From contig CM042691.1 of NCBI GenBank assembly GCA_023614405.1, forward strand, positions 168,922,927 through 168,986,926: a DNA stretch of 64,000 nucleotides, in the 5' to 3' direction. Position numbers and translations under genes: made by a program. This DNA comes from Avena insularis (taxonomy: Eukaryota; Streptophyta; Magnoliopsida; Poales; Poaceae). Positions 34,164 through 47,215 of this stretch are shown here, piece after piece. The notes below the pieces were generated by a model, which ran no database searches, was not told the DNA's origin, and saw only the letters and a program-made list of their open reading frames with translations. Every line of letters starts with the position of its first letter. The stretch's first letter is position 1.

Positions 34164-37100
34164 CTTATTCCCCTGCAAGCTACATTCCCGTGCTCCCCTC
34201 CCGTTTCTGCAACTAACCCCGCCCTTGTTTTCGACTTGTAGATTCCCAGGTGGTTTCCCTAGCGAGCTCCCGAAGGTACACCGCAGGCACACATGCGCAA
34301 GTCGGACCCCGACGTCAAAACCCCCTGTACCGCCCCTTGTTGAGCGCGTCTTGGTGCATTGCCACTCCTCCACGACATATTCGTCGCCGGCTAGCCCCCT
34401 CGTAAGCTCCCCGCGCCTCCCAATCCCTACTAGGGTTTCGTCTCCCATGTTCCCGGTCGAAGGTGGAAGACGACCTGGCGCCGTCAGATCCAACTCGATC
34501 CGGTTTCCCAGATCTCTCCATACCCCTTCGGGGCCGAGCGACGCTGACAGGCCAGCCCCACCAGGCCGGCTGACCGCTATCTCCCGTGCACGCAGCGAAG
34601 CCGGGTGGGCCGAAAGCTCCGTCTGCGGCCTAGTAGCTTCTGGAATCATGGCCCGGCTCCACCACAGTTTTTCTATTTTTATTTTTCATAGATCTATAAT
34701 AGGCATTAAGTTTTAAATCAAGATATAATGGAAAAATCCTTAACATGTCCAGACTCATTTTCCTACTGGTTCTCTTATTTTTCCTCTAACATGCAGCATC
34801 AAATTTGGACCAAACCATTTTGCAGATATTTTAAAATAAATAAAATACAAACATGTGTCATATTCAATCAATAAATCCCTCAGTGAGATTCACAAGGCTA
34901 ATTGGAGTGATTCTGATTTCCTCCAAAAGATAATTAACTTACCTATCTACCAGACCTTGTCCCATGCCAATAGGAGCTTAGTTTTCCTTCTGCAAAAATT
35001 GCAAAATCAACCCCTTTCCGACTTTAGGAATTTCACTAGGTCAAACCAAAATGGGTTTTGACCTAATTCCAACTCCCACTGCACATGCATACCAATATCT
35101 ACCAAACCCTAGGAACCCATAATTTTCTAAGCCATTGTTGAATTTTTGTGAATTAATCTATTATGTGCACAGTTAATTCACTAATAAAATCACCTCAGTA
35201 GTTCTGAAAATCCAAAAAGGGCGATTCCAATTTCTGTAGAATGGTACTTCAAATACCTAACCTTTCTCTTTGAAATCATATCAAAATATTATGTACATTA
35301 ATTCTGGTTAAAACAAGAAAAACCTTCCAAAACTGCATTTGGAATTTTCCTGAGGGCATTTTGTTAAATATTTTTAGATGATTCTAACTCCTTGTGAACC
35401 AGTCCATCCAACTCTACTGAACCATCAAAGTAAATAATTTTTGGAACTCCAGAACATGTCTGGTGATTTATTTCCTAAAACTAGAGTCTTTATCACTAGA
35501 AAATTCTTTAAAAATCAAAGGAAATTAATAAAATAGTGAAACCACTTTTGTTGGTTTCATTTTATCAATACATGTCCGATGATATCATTTTTATACAATG
35601 TTATCATACATAATATGGACTTGGTATAAAAATCCTCTTCTAAATAGTTTCTGAACTATAAATCATATTGGAATTGCTCCAAATGCTTCTGAGACAATTC
35701 CAACCCTTCTAAACCCATTATTCCCAAACCACACTGAATTGTAGCATGAGTTATTTATTTGTTTTTTTATGTTTGATGCTTGTATGCCTCGTATTGATTG
35801 CGGTATTACTTGTTTGCATGTTTGCTCGATAACGGCGATAGTTGCGATTGTGTGCCGTCGATAAGAATGAAGCCTTGGAGTATTACTGTTTATTATTATT
35901 GGGATTCTGGTATTCTAACAAGTCAAGGGACATCTCGCTGGTCATAGGAAAGCCACCTTCTTTCTCATAAGCCCTTGTCCTACTATTTTTATTATGCATT
36001 TTTTATCTACTTGTTTATGCAAATTGCATTGTTTTTCTATTATGTTATATGTGGTAAAGCTTGGCACCTCGAAGTGAATATCACGGGGTACTACTAAGTC
36101 CCAACCTTTGATGAAACCTACTTGCCCCTAGTGTGGTAGATGTTATTTAACACCATACCCCCTTGGAGACCCCATTTTTAGCAAAGTAAAAGTATAGGAT
36201 GGGAAGACCCCAGAAAAAGGTTTATGAAAATGATGCTAAAAAGGAGAAGGAGAAAATGTTTATGAAAACGCACCCGGTTCTTTGTAGTTTTGCCAGAATA
36301 ATTAACCCGTGCAACCACGCTACCCAGGAGTGGGACGGGGCCTAACTTGAAGATAGTTTACTCCAATGGTGGACCCTCATATTACAAATAAGGGATCACC
36401 TCCCTCGAATGTCGGGTTACCTTTATGAAAAGGGTCAACTGTGAAGCAGTCACCTGGAGGAAATGTGAACTACCCCTGGGAGCAGTTGAACGATATTATG
36501 AGCCTCTCATTGAAAGTGTTGGCTCTTGAGGAGTTGGGATGCACTTAGGATTGTCTGTGGATCCAGACATCCCGGTGTTGAGGGGAACAACTCATAGGGT
36601 AGGGACCCATGATTGAGTGGACTTTCCAAAAGTTTTGTTTGAGTATCCGAGACCCGCATACCAAGTTATGACAATCTGTGATGTTTCATGGCGGATGTAG
36701 CAATAGGTGTGGGTAAAGTGGACAACCTATGCAGAGTGTAAATCCATTCGAATAGTTGAGTCCTCGGTCATGGACGGTTGGGAAGGTTGTTGTAGAGCGG
36801 TGCTAGTTTTGTTTTCAAAAAGGATTTCTAAAAACAAAGTGTTCTCAAAACCCGGTGGTCGGCAGGACACCAGATAAGGAGATGTGATGTTGAGGAGCAA
36901 GGAATAAGAAAACCCGGTCATCTGGGGACCATGGAGTTGTAATAGGGTGACCCAATCCTATTGTTTTATAAAAGAAATTCAAAAAGATTTTCCAAAGGTT
37001 TTACCAAAATTTTCAACTAAACCTTGTAGGTGCTATATCTACAAGAGAAATTATTTTAGAAAAGAACCTCTCATGGAGCTCTCCTACCATTATATCCATA

Positions 37101-37475
37101 CTTCATATCCTCTTGTTACTACTATTCTATTAAGGTGGTTTGCAAATACATTCCAAGCACTTACTGGCTTTGTCCCTGGCTATTTACTTGGCTAGGATTT
37201 TTGAGGATCGGGGAACGATGGAGATGCTGACGTCTATGCGATCTAGGCAGTCTTCCCAGTAAGTTTCCTATAGGTTAAGGCATGACATGGGCTCTGCGAA
37301 TGAATAGTTACACTATTGATGTTTGTACCCATAATGGCAACAATGTATGTTTTGTACATGTTAATATCTGTATGTTGTAATGGTACTCGTCGGTTATGCT
37401 CACGGCTCACTGATCATGGGAACGTGAATGGTAGGCATAACGAGGATTCTCGGACCATAAATCCGGGGTCCCACA
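34164..37475 (+). repeat. TE-E 5' LTR, segment right of TE-F
   Basis: 34164-34330 continues the homology to 54955-55125. 34330-34670 is GC-rich and 34680-35740 AT-rich. From about 35750 the sequence resembles the reverse complement of TE-H (for example GGCTTTGTCCCTGGCTA at 37165 against 55450). It ends ATCCGGGGTCCCACA just before a primer site. The small open frames here are not convincing genes. Confidence 0.7.
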
Positions 37476-37479
37476 GACT

Positions 37480-37491
37480 TGGTATAAGATC
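37480..37491 (+). other. TE-E primer binding site, degraded
   Basis: TGGTATAAGATC differs from the initiator-Met-type TGGTATCAGAGC at two positions. It lies four bases after the LTR end. Confidence 0.65.
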
Positions 37492-37584
37492 CATCCTGAC
37501 TGTAGGAGACCCCCGACTTTCGAAAAATATTTTCTCAACAAAATTTGAAAAAATTCTTATCTCATCTTCTCTAACTTAAACCTT

Positions 37585-38967
37585 TTGAAAATGGTTTACT
37601 CTATATCTCGTCTACCTTCAAATGTTCCATTTTCAAAAACAAGTTCGACCTGGAAACCGCAAATATGGAGGTACCTAGATGAAGTGCAACAGAGACAAGC
37701 AAAACAAGGACAACTACCCACAATGAAAGACACTACAAGAGCGCCCTACCATCGGAGTCCTTCATCAAACAAATCAAGTACTGCATAGACTATCCCAGAT
37801 GATAAGACCGAATTCAGGAACCCCGTAATGTCCGTACCTAGGATAAGTATCCTCCATATAGGATTCCCCTTATGGCGCGTAGTCATTTTTGGTACTTATG
37901 GTACACCTTGCTTCCTTATGTTTGTATGATGTTTGGAATATGTTGCTTGCCTTCCTTGGATCTTTCGAGCTCCTTGTTTAGAAACACTTCTTTGTGTACC
38001 CCGACGCTAACCCCTCGTAATCCCATAAACTGAGATCTTTCCTCAGCAGGATGTCCACATAAGGAAATCTACATCAAACCCCCTACTCGCACCTAATACT
38101 ACTCGTACACCCAGATGAACCTGCATCCTTGTACCTAAACTCAATCCTAACCTAAACCCCTATTGGACCTGCTCGCTGCCAACCACATTACCCCTCAAAT
38201 TTTATACCCCGTTGGTTCCTCTATTTTGAACTCCGAAGGCTAAACCCTTAACACAGTTTACTTCCATAACAAGAAATTTTATCATCCCCAAGAACTCCCT
38301 GAGTATGGCCATGAAACTCGGCGTCCCAAGGAAAGCATGCAGCCGTTGCGGAGAAGAAGGACATCATGTCAGCCAGTGCTTAGGAAATTACCCAAACTGT
38401 GGACTTCTCCATCCTCTAATGGATTTCCCAACTCAGCTAGTCACATGTTTCCTATACGAAGGCCAAGACCATGTCCCGATGAACTATACCTTATACCTCC
38501 TGATTGGCAAGACCCGTCAACTCCCATGCGTAAACATTGGGAAATCATCAAGAGAGGCACACTCCAAGAAAGGTACCTGCTTATCATGTGATCAACTGGG
38601 TCATTACAGTAGAGAGTTTCCGCAACATGGCTTAGACAACCCTCTGACAAAGGCGAACTCCAAAGTATCCACTACTACCTTAAATACTCCAAAGAAAACT
38701 CAAGGAGAATCAGAAATCAAGCAAAGCGTTTGTTACACCTGCGTAGAACCATGTCACTTTGCCAGGGCATGTCCCACCCCATCCTGGATGGCCTCGATGC
38801 AAGAAGCTATAGTACCTATGAAAGACAAGAAACCAGGAGACCCTCAAGCAAAAAGAATCAGGAAGCCACTATCTCTAGAGCCTCCTCTTCCTCCAAGAAG
38901 ACACTTCCCGAGTAGGAACATCCAACCCCAGAACGGCGACAAGAGTCAAGAAGTTCCCTTGGAGTAG
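37585..38967 (+). pseudogene. gag: TE-E gag remnant with zinc knuckles
   Basis: A short frame at 37585-37788 is followed by heavily decayed sequence. A frame at 38305-38967 then carries nucleocapsid-like knuckles: CSRCGEEGHHVSQC (full CCHC spacing), CLSCDQLGHYSREFP (last Cys lost) and CYTCVEPCHFARAC (partly lost). A Pro/Lys-rich tail follows. No clear capsid domain remains between 37790 and 38300. This is the only coding trace in the TE-E interior. Confidence 0.65.
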
Positions 38968-39968
38968 TCCCTCGTCCCCTGCAACTCACCCAACAAGCTT
39001 AGGGTAGAGTTATGTATCGTCCCTGAGCCTGTTTTGTAAAACTCTATGTACTTTGGCACCCTTCCACATAGACCGTTTTTTGATGCTTTAAGTACACTCG
39101 CCGTTGGCCGGCGCAGACTCGTTAAATTATGCCTGAACCATATTTGATGATATCCCAATATGATACACTTCTTTGCGTGTTTTACCCAAGACGTTGCATT
39201 AGACTAAACACGGAACGACCCCATCCTATAGGACCATGTTCTGAGACCTCCAACCAAAACCAGCATCCTCCCAGCTAGAAACAACACTAGCCAGCTCAGA
39301 CGTCTATCAAGAAGAAGCATCTACAAGGTCGACAGAAGACAACCAATCCCATACGAGAAGTGCAACATCCTTCCAACCTTATCCTCAAACCCCAAGAACG
39401 AAGGTTCGCGACTTCATCGAGCACTCTTATTCTCGCTCTAAGGCGGAAACACTGCGTCTTTCCCACAAAAATCAGAATAACTCTCCACCCGAGAAACCCC
39501 GAAAGTCAACCCTGCTCGTCGTCAAGTGATGACCATACTCTAAAGCAGACTTGTGGACCCTGCAAGAAGGACAACAATCTACACTTCTCCAGAATCAGAA
39601 GATACCTCAAGAAAGACCTTCATCACAAGGTTGACCGTCTAACCATCTCCACATGTGCATCAGGACCAAGAAGGCAGAAGAGCTGACTCTAGTATCAAAG
39701 GATCTAAGAAGTCTCAACTCATCGTCTTGCTTCCCGAAGAAGAATAGAGTCTATGCTAAACATACCTAGAATCGCCCTAAGGGGAAAAGACTGCGTCTTT
39801 TCCACTTGTTTAATCTAAACGCTCAACCAAGCAACTAGGCCCCAACCAGTAGTCAACCATGCCCATTTGTTGTAACCTCCTTTATCATCTAAATAACTCC
39901 ACTTATGAAAATTGTTAAGAAGATGTTCTTACCTAAACTCTACTCCTCCCGAATATCGGTATGAGATT
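38968..39968 (+). other. TE-E interior after gag, no recognisable gene
   Basis: One kilobase of non-coding sequence with many stops in all frames. No pol motif is visible. Confidence 0.55.
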
Positions 39969-39987
39969 CTTTTAAGGGGGAAAGGTC
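39969..39987 (+). other. TE-E polypurine tract
   Basis: CTTTTAAGGGGGAAAGGTC is followed directly by TATAACATCC, an LTR start in which the expected TG has become TA. Confidence 0.75.
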
Positions 39988-40326
39988 TATAACATCCCAA
40001 TTTCAGCAACCCTAATTTTTGTCCAAAAGGCAAAAATCAGGGGGAACAAAAACTTTTTCTTATTAAGTGTTGCAATGTTTGTTGATTGCTTTCTTGTTCT
40101 TATGCAAATGATTGTGTATCAGATGATATACTTCTTACCTCAACACTACTTGACAAAAAACTATTTTACATGATAGATGTCTTGGCTCACGTTTCATATT
40201 CTCAAATGTTCTAACAATTCAAAGATGATCCAAGATGATTTTGACACAAAAAAATCTTTTACAAGTTTCTATTACTAAAACTATGGAGGCCTATATATAA
40301 TCTCCTTATGTTTTGAAGACAGGACT
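39988..40326 (+). repeat. TE-E 3' LTR, segment left of TE-G
   Basis: Starts TATAACATCCCAATTTC after the polypurine tract. It is interrupted at 40326 by TE-G and continues at 52618. Confidence 0.75.
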
Positions 40327-40814
40327 TGATGGGGATATGCCTACCGGGGTATACCCAGCAGGACGTTTCCGACTGGCCCAGGTGCCTGCGAGTGGGCCTA
40401 TGGAACGGTGACTGGATCAAGACCCGGCGTGGACTCAAGCGACTGGAAGCTGAAGGCCCAGAAGCGTAGATAGGCCCAGTCAGATTAGGATAAACGATTG
40501 CTGAAACCTTAACTGATTCGGTTGAGATCTGTAAACCCTAGGGGGTTAGTCTATATAAACCTCCCTAGAGGGTGCGAAGAGGATACGTTCCATCATACAC
40601 CCAAGCGACTCGCTGCCTAGCCGCCGAGCTCGCCCCATTGTACTCTCACCATAATACAATCTAGCAGGAGTAGGTCTTTACCCTCCGGGGGCCGAACCTG
40701 GGTAAATCCTTGTGTCTCCGCCCTCATCTCGCACCGCAGATGGCTGGCCACCCTTGCCCCATGTTCTACTACTCGTTGCCGATTGCAGCATCTTCCGTGG
40801 TCATTCCCACGACA
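40327..40814 (+). repeat. TE-G 5' LTR
   Basis: TGATGGGGATATGCC...CCCACGACA. TATA box TATATAAA at 40552-40559. The start and end resemble those of the TE-A LTR. Confidence 0.93.
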
Positions 40815-40815
40815 G

Positions 40816-40833
40816 TGGCGCCCACCGTGGGGC
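40816..40833 (+). other. TE-G primer binding site
   Basis: TGGCGCCCACCGTGGGGC, one base after the 5' LTR. Nearly the same as the TE-A site. Confidence 0.85.
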
Positions 40834-40904
40834 CTGGCCGGTCTGGCCGGTGTTCTGCGGCGAGATCCAATCTACCCATCAACGAGTCGATCGCCACCGG
40901 CCAC

Positions 40905-43300
40905 ATGATAGCGACCGGCGAGATGCTCCAAATCTTGCCGAGCAGCTACGTCCCGGCAGTGCGACCCGTCACGCATAGCATGATCCTGCTGGTCGGCACG
41001 ATCAGTCTCTTCGTCGGCCTCACCGACGTCATCATCTCGGAGGACTCGGCTCGCATCCGCGAGTCGCCGCCACGCGACCGGCTCTCTGAGAGTCGGGTCC
41101 GCACGATCCACCACCTCGCCTCCAAGTACGACTCAGCCCACAGCGACGTGGCTGAAGCCACCGCGGCCGCGGAAGACGCGGCCCTCAATGACGACGCCGA
41201 CTCGGCGACCCCGGCGTCACTCGCCGGATCCATCATCGACGCGTCGCCCGCGGGCTCCATCACCTAGGTTTCCAACGTCGGAGACTTCGAGGATCCCTCC
41301 ATCCTTTGGGATCTTCGACTTTGACTCCGGGTCGGAGAATTCTGCCGATCTCCGCGATAGGACCGGCCGCCATGCCGCGACCTACATGGCGACTAGCGCC
41401 GACCCGCCGGAGGATCCATTCTCCACTCCGATCTCTCCCAACGCAATGGCAACGGAGGTCGAGGAACTCCGCTTGAAGCTGGCGGAAGCAATCCGCAAGG
41501 AGCAAGCCGAGCGTGAATTTTTTTGCCTCGAGCAGGTGACGGCGCAGGAGCTGTCGCGCTACCATCAGCAATGAATCAGGTCGCGCCTGAACCCCACCGT
41601 CCAGGGGCGCGCCCTGAATTTCGATGATGAGAGCGACCCGGCCCGCGCGGCCGAGCATGCGATCTGCGAGAACGCGCCACCATGAGGAAGCGCCCTGCCC
41701 CCACCAGGGTCGACGGCGAATGGCGCCCCACCACCACCCAACCGCGCACCCCCCAGGGACCAGCCACGGATCGTGGGCTCCTCACGGGAGCGAGACGCGA
41801 ACGGCCTACCACTGTTCTCCACCCCGATGGACAACCTCGTCGCGGGCCGAGCAGCAGTCGACAACATCGCGGCCACCGGTGACGATGCCCTACAGATCCA
41901 GTACGCCAAGGCCTTGCTTGCAAAGGCGGTCGAGCAACAAAACGTAGGCGTCGACTCACAGGGTCGGATGTGCTCGCGTTCATCGGGCAGCAGAGCGGCC
42001 TCAAGCGGCCGCCCCATGGTGGCAAACACCCTCAACTGCCCGCCACCCGAACCACTTCAGCTCCAATACCGACCCGCGAACGCGGCACTCTCCACCAACG
42101 ACCCCCGGCCAGCGATCAACTTCGTCGCCGCCAACGGTCAGCCTGTCGACGCCCGCACCCACATCATCAACAACTAGAGCTGGCGCGCACGCCAGCCCGA
42201 CGACCTGCAGCATACCCTAACCAACCGCCGCGATGGCGAGCCGAGGGGGTCGCTAAGACGACTCGGGCCTCGGTGCTTCGGACCGATGATCCAAGGCGAA
42301 AGATACCGGACGAACTTCAAAGCGCCGAAGGAAATAGAGAAGTACGACCCCTCGTACGATCCCTCTGTGTGGCTGGATACCTACCTCATGGCAATGGGGA
42401 TCGCCGGCCACACCGATCTACTAGCCGCCCGCTACCTCCCCCTAATGATGGAGGGGCGTGCAGGCAGTGGATCAACACTCTCCCCGCGGATAGAATCGAC
42501 TCCTAGGAAGAGATGCGCGACGCCTTCGACAGGCACTTCGAGGGTTCATACACCCGCGCCACCACCATCGAGGACCTGGAACAATGCGTCCAGGGATCTC
42601 GCGAGTTGACCCGCAGCTGGGTCCAACGGTGGCAAGAACTGTGGTACAACGCGGTCGGTATCCACCCAGACACCGCAATCCACTGCTTCAAGACCTCGTG
42701 CCGCTACGATCCCCTGGTCGCCAAGCTCAAACGAGCATACCACACACTCGACAACATACCAGATCTCCTAGAGATCGCCAAAAGATATGCGGAGGAAGAC
42801 CCAAACCAAGAAACCGACAACGAGTCGGGAGGACAACGCCACACGAGCATCAACGACAACGGACAACGATCCGATCTACGCTATAGCAACACTCGCCTCA
42901 CCGGCAAACGCCGCAGTGACGGGCGAGTCAACTTCGTCGCCAACGCTGGGTATGCGCAGTGCGAGCCCAAGAGCTTCCGCTGCGACGGGGGGCAACGCCG
43001 CGACGGCGGCAACTACAAGGCGAAGCCAAGGTTCGACCCTGCGGCCCTCCTTAACCAACCTTGTGTATTTCATAGCAGGGAAGGAAAGCCCGCTACGCAC
43101 ATGACCGCCGACTGCCACTCTCTCCAGGAGATCGAGAAGGCACGACGAGCGCGGGAAGACCCCGACAACAACCCGCCAAACGGCGGAAAATTTGGCAGTG
43201 TGGCCGGCTCGCTCCACACCATCACAGGCTTCAACACGAAGCGCGAGAAGAAGGTCATCGCCCGCGCCGTCGCCGTCAACGTGGTGGCCCAGGTGGACGT
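40905..43300 (+). pseudogene. gag: TE-G gag
   Basis: Frames in order: an N-terminal part from ATG 40905 (MIATGEMLQILPSSYV) to TAG near 41264, then FGIFDFDSGSENSADLRD and a coiled stretch EVEELRLKLAEAIRKEQAER in another frame. The capsid domain is at about 42286-42790: YDPSYDPSVWLDTYLMAMGI, a frameshift near 42455, RQWINTLPADRIDS, TAG at 42504-42506, then MRDAFDRHFEGSYTRATTIE and LLEIAKRYAEEDPNQETDNE. A zinc-finger-like motif CVFHSREGKPATHMTADC ends it (about 43063-43116). The 502-codon frame 42513-44019 joins late gag and protease. Confidence 0.8.
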
Positions 43301-44021
43301 TCCCCAGTTCCTCAACTGGTCGGAGCAACCAATCACTTGGAGCCGCCAGGACCACTCGCCACGAATCGAGTACCCAGGCCGAGTCGCCCTGGTGGTCAAG
43401 CCCAAGGTCGGAGACTACTGGCTCCCCAAGACATTGATGGACGGCGGCAGCTCCATCAACATCCTGTACCTGGACACCTTCAGGCGACTGCGGCTCCCAC
43501 AGTCGATGGTCGAGACGACCTACACCATGTTCCACGGCATCGTCCCCGGTCGGAAGGCATACCCGATCGGCAAGGCCACGCTGCCAGTCACCTTCGGCAC
43601 ACCGGCAAACTTCCGCGCCGAGCGGATCGTCTTCGAACTGGTGCCCTTCGATAGCCCCTACCACTGCGTCCTGGGGCGCCAAGCGTTCGCCAAGTTCATG
43701 GCGGTGCCCCACTACGCGTACAACGCGATGAAGATCCCCGGACCGCGTGGCGTCATCACCATCCACGGCGACCCCGACATGGCCGCCGAGTGTGAGGCCA
43801 AAGGAGCCGAACGCGCCGACGCCGTCATCGCGGCAGAGGCCAACCACGCCGACGAGCTCGCCAAATACGCGAGCGACGACCCCACTATACTCAAGAAGCC
43901 CAACTCGGAGGGCGGCAACACCTCAGCCTTCGAGGCAACGACGCATACCCGCACCGTCGAGCTGGTCCCAGGCGACTCCACCCAGACGGTGACGATCGGG
44001 ACAGGCATGAGCCCAGCATAG
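43301..44021 (+). pseudogene. TE-G aspartic protease
   Basis: C-terminal part of the 502-codon frame that began at 42513. The active site MDGGSSINILYLDTF lies at about residue 310 (Asp codon 43440-43442). It is followed by FHGIVPGRKAYPIGKATLPV and a second conserved block HCVLGRQAFAKFMAVPHYAY with GPRGVITIHG. All expected residues are present. A TAG at 44019-44021 separates it from reverse transcriptase in the same frame. Confidence 0.85.
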
Positions 44022-44899
44022 GAAGGCGCGCTCATCGAGTTCCTTAGTGAGAACAGGGACATCTTCACATGGAATCCCTCTGACATGCCTGGTGTCCCTA
44101 GGGAACTCGCTGAGCACAAACTCAACGCCGACCCCAAAGTGCGACCTGTCAAGCAGTCGCTGCGGCCCTTCAATGAAGAGCGCTGCTGAGCAATAGCCGA
44201 GGAGGTGCAACATCTACTCGCTACAGGCTTCATCCGGCCAATAAAATACTCCAAGTGGCTGGCAAACCCAGTACTGGCCGAGAAGAAAAATGGGACCTGG
44301 AGGATGTGTATCGATTACACAAACTTGAACAACGCCTGCCCGAAGGAGCAATTCGTCCTCCCGCGGATCGACCAAATAATCGATTCCACCGCGGGCTTGG
44401 AGTCGCTATGCTTCCTCGACGCCTACTCTGGGTACAACCAGATCAAATGGCCGTTGAGGACGAAGAGAAGACGGCGTTCATCACGCCATTCGGAGCCTTC
44501 TGCTACACTGCCATGACCTTCAGCCTCAAAAACGCCGGGGCGACCTACCAGCGGTGTATGCAGGAGTGCCTTGCGAGCCAAATTGGCCGCAATATCCACG
44601 TCTACATCGACGACGTGGCAGTGAAGTCCGCTCGCCAGAGCGACGTACTCGCTGACCTGGCGGAAACATTCGCCAACCTGCGAAAATACAAGATAAAGCT
44701 AAACCCAGGTAAATGCACCTTCGGTGTACCAGCAAGGCAGCTACTGGGATACGTCGTCTCCAAGCGCGGGATCAAGGCGAATCCAACCAAGATTGACACG
44801 AGCGTTCGACTCGGCAAACCCGAGTGCCTACGTGACGTCCCGAAGCTAGCCGGGCGAGTCGCGGATATCAGTCGCTTCATCCCCCGATTGGGCAAATAG
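44022..44899 (+). pseudogene. TE-G reverse transcriptase
   Basis: Motifs: LATGFIRPIKYSKWLANPVL, GTWRMCIDYTNLNNACPKEQ, LPRIDQIIDSTAG, FLDAYSGYNQI, FGAFCYTAMTFSLKNAGATY and the active site VYIDDVAVKS (YIDD at 44612-44623). LLGYVVSKRGIKANPTKI and ISRFIPRLGK follow. A TGA at 44187-44189 and a one-base deletion in the A-run at about 44446 break it. TAG at 44897-44899 separates it from RNase H. The rest is well preserved. Confidence 0.9.
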
Positions 44900-45973
44900 G
44901 CGATGCCCCTATACCGCCTGATGCGCAAGAACCCCACCTTCCAGTGGGACAAGGAGGCGGACGATGCGGTCCGCGACCTCAAGAAGGTGCTACTCGCAGC
45001 ACCGCTACTCGCCACCCCCGTCGACAAGGAACCCATGCTAGTCTACGTTGCGGCTTCCGAGCGCGTCGTCAGCGCCGTCATGGTCGTCGAGCGACCAGAG
45101 GAAGGAAAGGAGCGCCCAGTGCAGCGACCAGTGTACTATATCAGCGAGGTCCTCACCGAGTCGCGCCAGCGCTACCCGCAATACCAGAAACTGGTATACG
45201 CGGTCTTCAGAGCACAGCACCGACTGCCACACTACTTCCAGGAGCACCCGATAACGGTCATCTCCTTAGCACCGTTGCAGGACATCATCCGCAACCGTGA
45301 GGCGACCGGGCGAGTCGCCAAGTGGGCCGTCGAGATCGGCGTCCACAACATCAAGTACGAGCCGCGCAAAGCGATCAAGTCGCAGGCTCTCGCGGACTTC
45401 ATCGCCGACTAGGAGGAGGCCCAGCAGCCAGAAAAGCTACCATACCTCCACTATTGGAGTTTACATTTCGACGGCTCCAAGAATGCGGACGGCGCAGGAG
45501 CAGGAATCGTGCTAACCTCTCCGAAGGGCGACAAGCTACGCTACGTCCTCTGCCTCGACTTCACCCCCTGCACCAACAACATGGCCGAGTACAAGGCACT
45601 ACTCCACGGCATGCGAGCTACCAAGGATATGAATGTCAACCGACTACGTTGCTACGGAGACTCTGTCCTCGTCGCTGGGCAAGTCGCTGGCACCTATAAC
45701 GCCGTCTCCCCCACCATGGCGGCATACCGCCAAGCAGTGGACAAGCTGGGCGGACACTTCGCAGGCTACTCCGTCGAGTGGATCGTCAGGCGGAAGAACG
45801 AGGAGGCCAACGCACTCTCTCGTATCGGCTCGGCTCGACTCGCACCACCCGCCGGCGTCTTCCTCGACACCATCACCAAGCCTTCCGTCTCTCCCCCAAG
45901 GGAGATCGACATCGGAGTCCCGCTGCAACCAGAGGCAGCCCTGGTCGCACTCATCGCCGAGCCAGAGGACTAG
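44900..45973 (+). pseudogene. TE-G RNase H plus second (aRH-type) RNase H
   Basis: First domain 44903-45409: LLATPVDKEPMLVYVAASER, VYYISEVLTESRQRYPQYQK, then FQEHPITVISLAPLQDIIRN, ended by TAG 45410-45412. Second domain about 45440-45850: LHFDGSKNADGAGAGIVL, NNMAEYKALLHGMRATKD, CYGDSVLVAGQV and RRKNEEANALSRIGS. Three acidic catalytic positions (Asp, Glu, Asp) are present; the fourth, normally Asp (as in EEADRL of TE-F), is Asn at 45809-45811. Another TAG lies at 45971-45973. The double RNase H places the element in the Tat lineage. Confidence 0.85.
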
Positions 45974-47215
45974 ACCACGCCGTACATCGCCTACCGGGAG
46001 GGAGGCACCTTGCCAGCAGACGAAACAGACGCCCGGATGATAGCACGCCGCTGCAAATCCTTCGTCATCATCGACGGCGAGCTCCAAAAGCGCAGCATGA
46101 CTGGCGTGTTCTAACGCTGCGTCCAACCCGCTGAAGGATGCAAAATCCTCCACGACATCCACTCCGGCGACTGCGGCCACCACGCCGACACCCGCTCTCT
46201 GGTCGCAAAGGCTATGCGACACGGTTTCTACCAGCCCACCGCACACGCAGACGCTATCGACATTGTCCAGCGGTGCGCCGGGTCCCAGAAGTACGCCAAC
46301 CAGACCCACGTGCCGAGCTCGACGCTCAAGACAATCCCCATCACCTGCCGGTTCTCCGTGTGGGGTATGGACATGGTAGGCCCTTTCAAAAAGGCCCCCT
46401 CCGGATTCACCCACCTCCTGGTCGCATTCGAAAAATTCACAACATGGGTGGAGGCTAAGCCAGTCCGGAAATGCGACGGAAAGACCGCCACCAAGTTCCT
46501 ACGCGAGCTCATCTATCGCTACGGGTTCCCAAACAGCATCATCACGGACAACGGCACCAACTTCGCCAAAGGAGCCATGGCCGAGTTCTGTGAGGAACAT
46601 CACATCCGACTTGACCTCGCCTCTGTCGCTCACCCGGAGTCCAATGGCCAGGCGGAACGAGCCAACCAGAGCATCCTCCATGGCCTGAAGCCACGGCTCC
46701 AAGTACCACTCGAGCGCACCGTCGGGTTCTGGGTCGAGGAGCTACCCTCCGTCATCTGGGGCATCCACACCTCCGTCAACAGGTCGACAGGGTTCACCCC
46801 CTTCTTCATGGTGTATGGCGCCGAGGCAGTCATGCCCACCGACCTAGAGCACGACTCGCCCAGGGTGGTCAACTACACGGAGGCCGCAAATGAACTCGCA
46901 CGCCAGGATGGAGTCGACCAACTCGATGAAGCACGCGACCTAGCTCGCTCCCGCACCGCCATCTACCAACAAGGGCTCCGCCGCTCCCATAGCCGGCGAG
47001 TAAGGACTCGCACTTTCCAGGAATGCGATCTGGTGCTACGCCTCATCCAGGACAAGAAGGGCATGCACAAGCTCTCCCCCCCTTGGGAGGGACCATTCGC
47101 CATCGGGCGAGTCCTCGGCAACAATGCCTACTACCTCATCGACGTCCGAGGAGACGGGAAACTCGACGTCAAGCGACCGTGGAACGTAAACCTACTACGG
47201 AAGTTCTACTCATAG
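45974..47215 (+). pseudogene. int: TE-G integrase
   Basis: After a TAA at 46112-46114 the frame is open to the natural end (LLRKFYS, TAG 47213-47215). The zinc finger (CGHHADTRSLVAKAMRHGFY ending RCAGSQKYA) has Ser at 46283-46285 where TE-F has the last Cys. Catalytic core: Asp in WGMDMVGPF, Asp in IITDNGTNF, Glu in SNGQAERANQ, with 35 residues between the last two. Then FTPFFMVYGAEAVMPTDLEH and the GPY-like tail (LSPPWEGPFAIGRVLGNNAY). Confidence 0.9.

Noticed and set aside
42876..43847. 323-codon minus-strand open frame
   Set aside because: It is the antisense shadow of the TE-G gag and protease frame, in a GC-rich region where such shadows are common.
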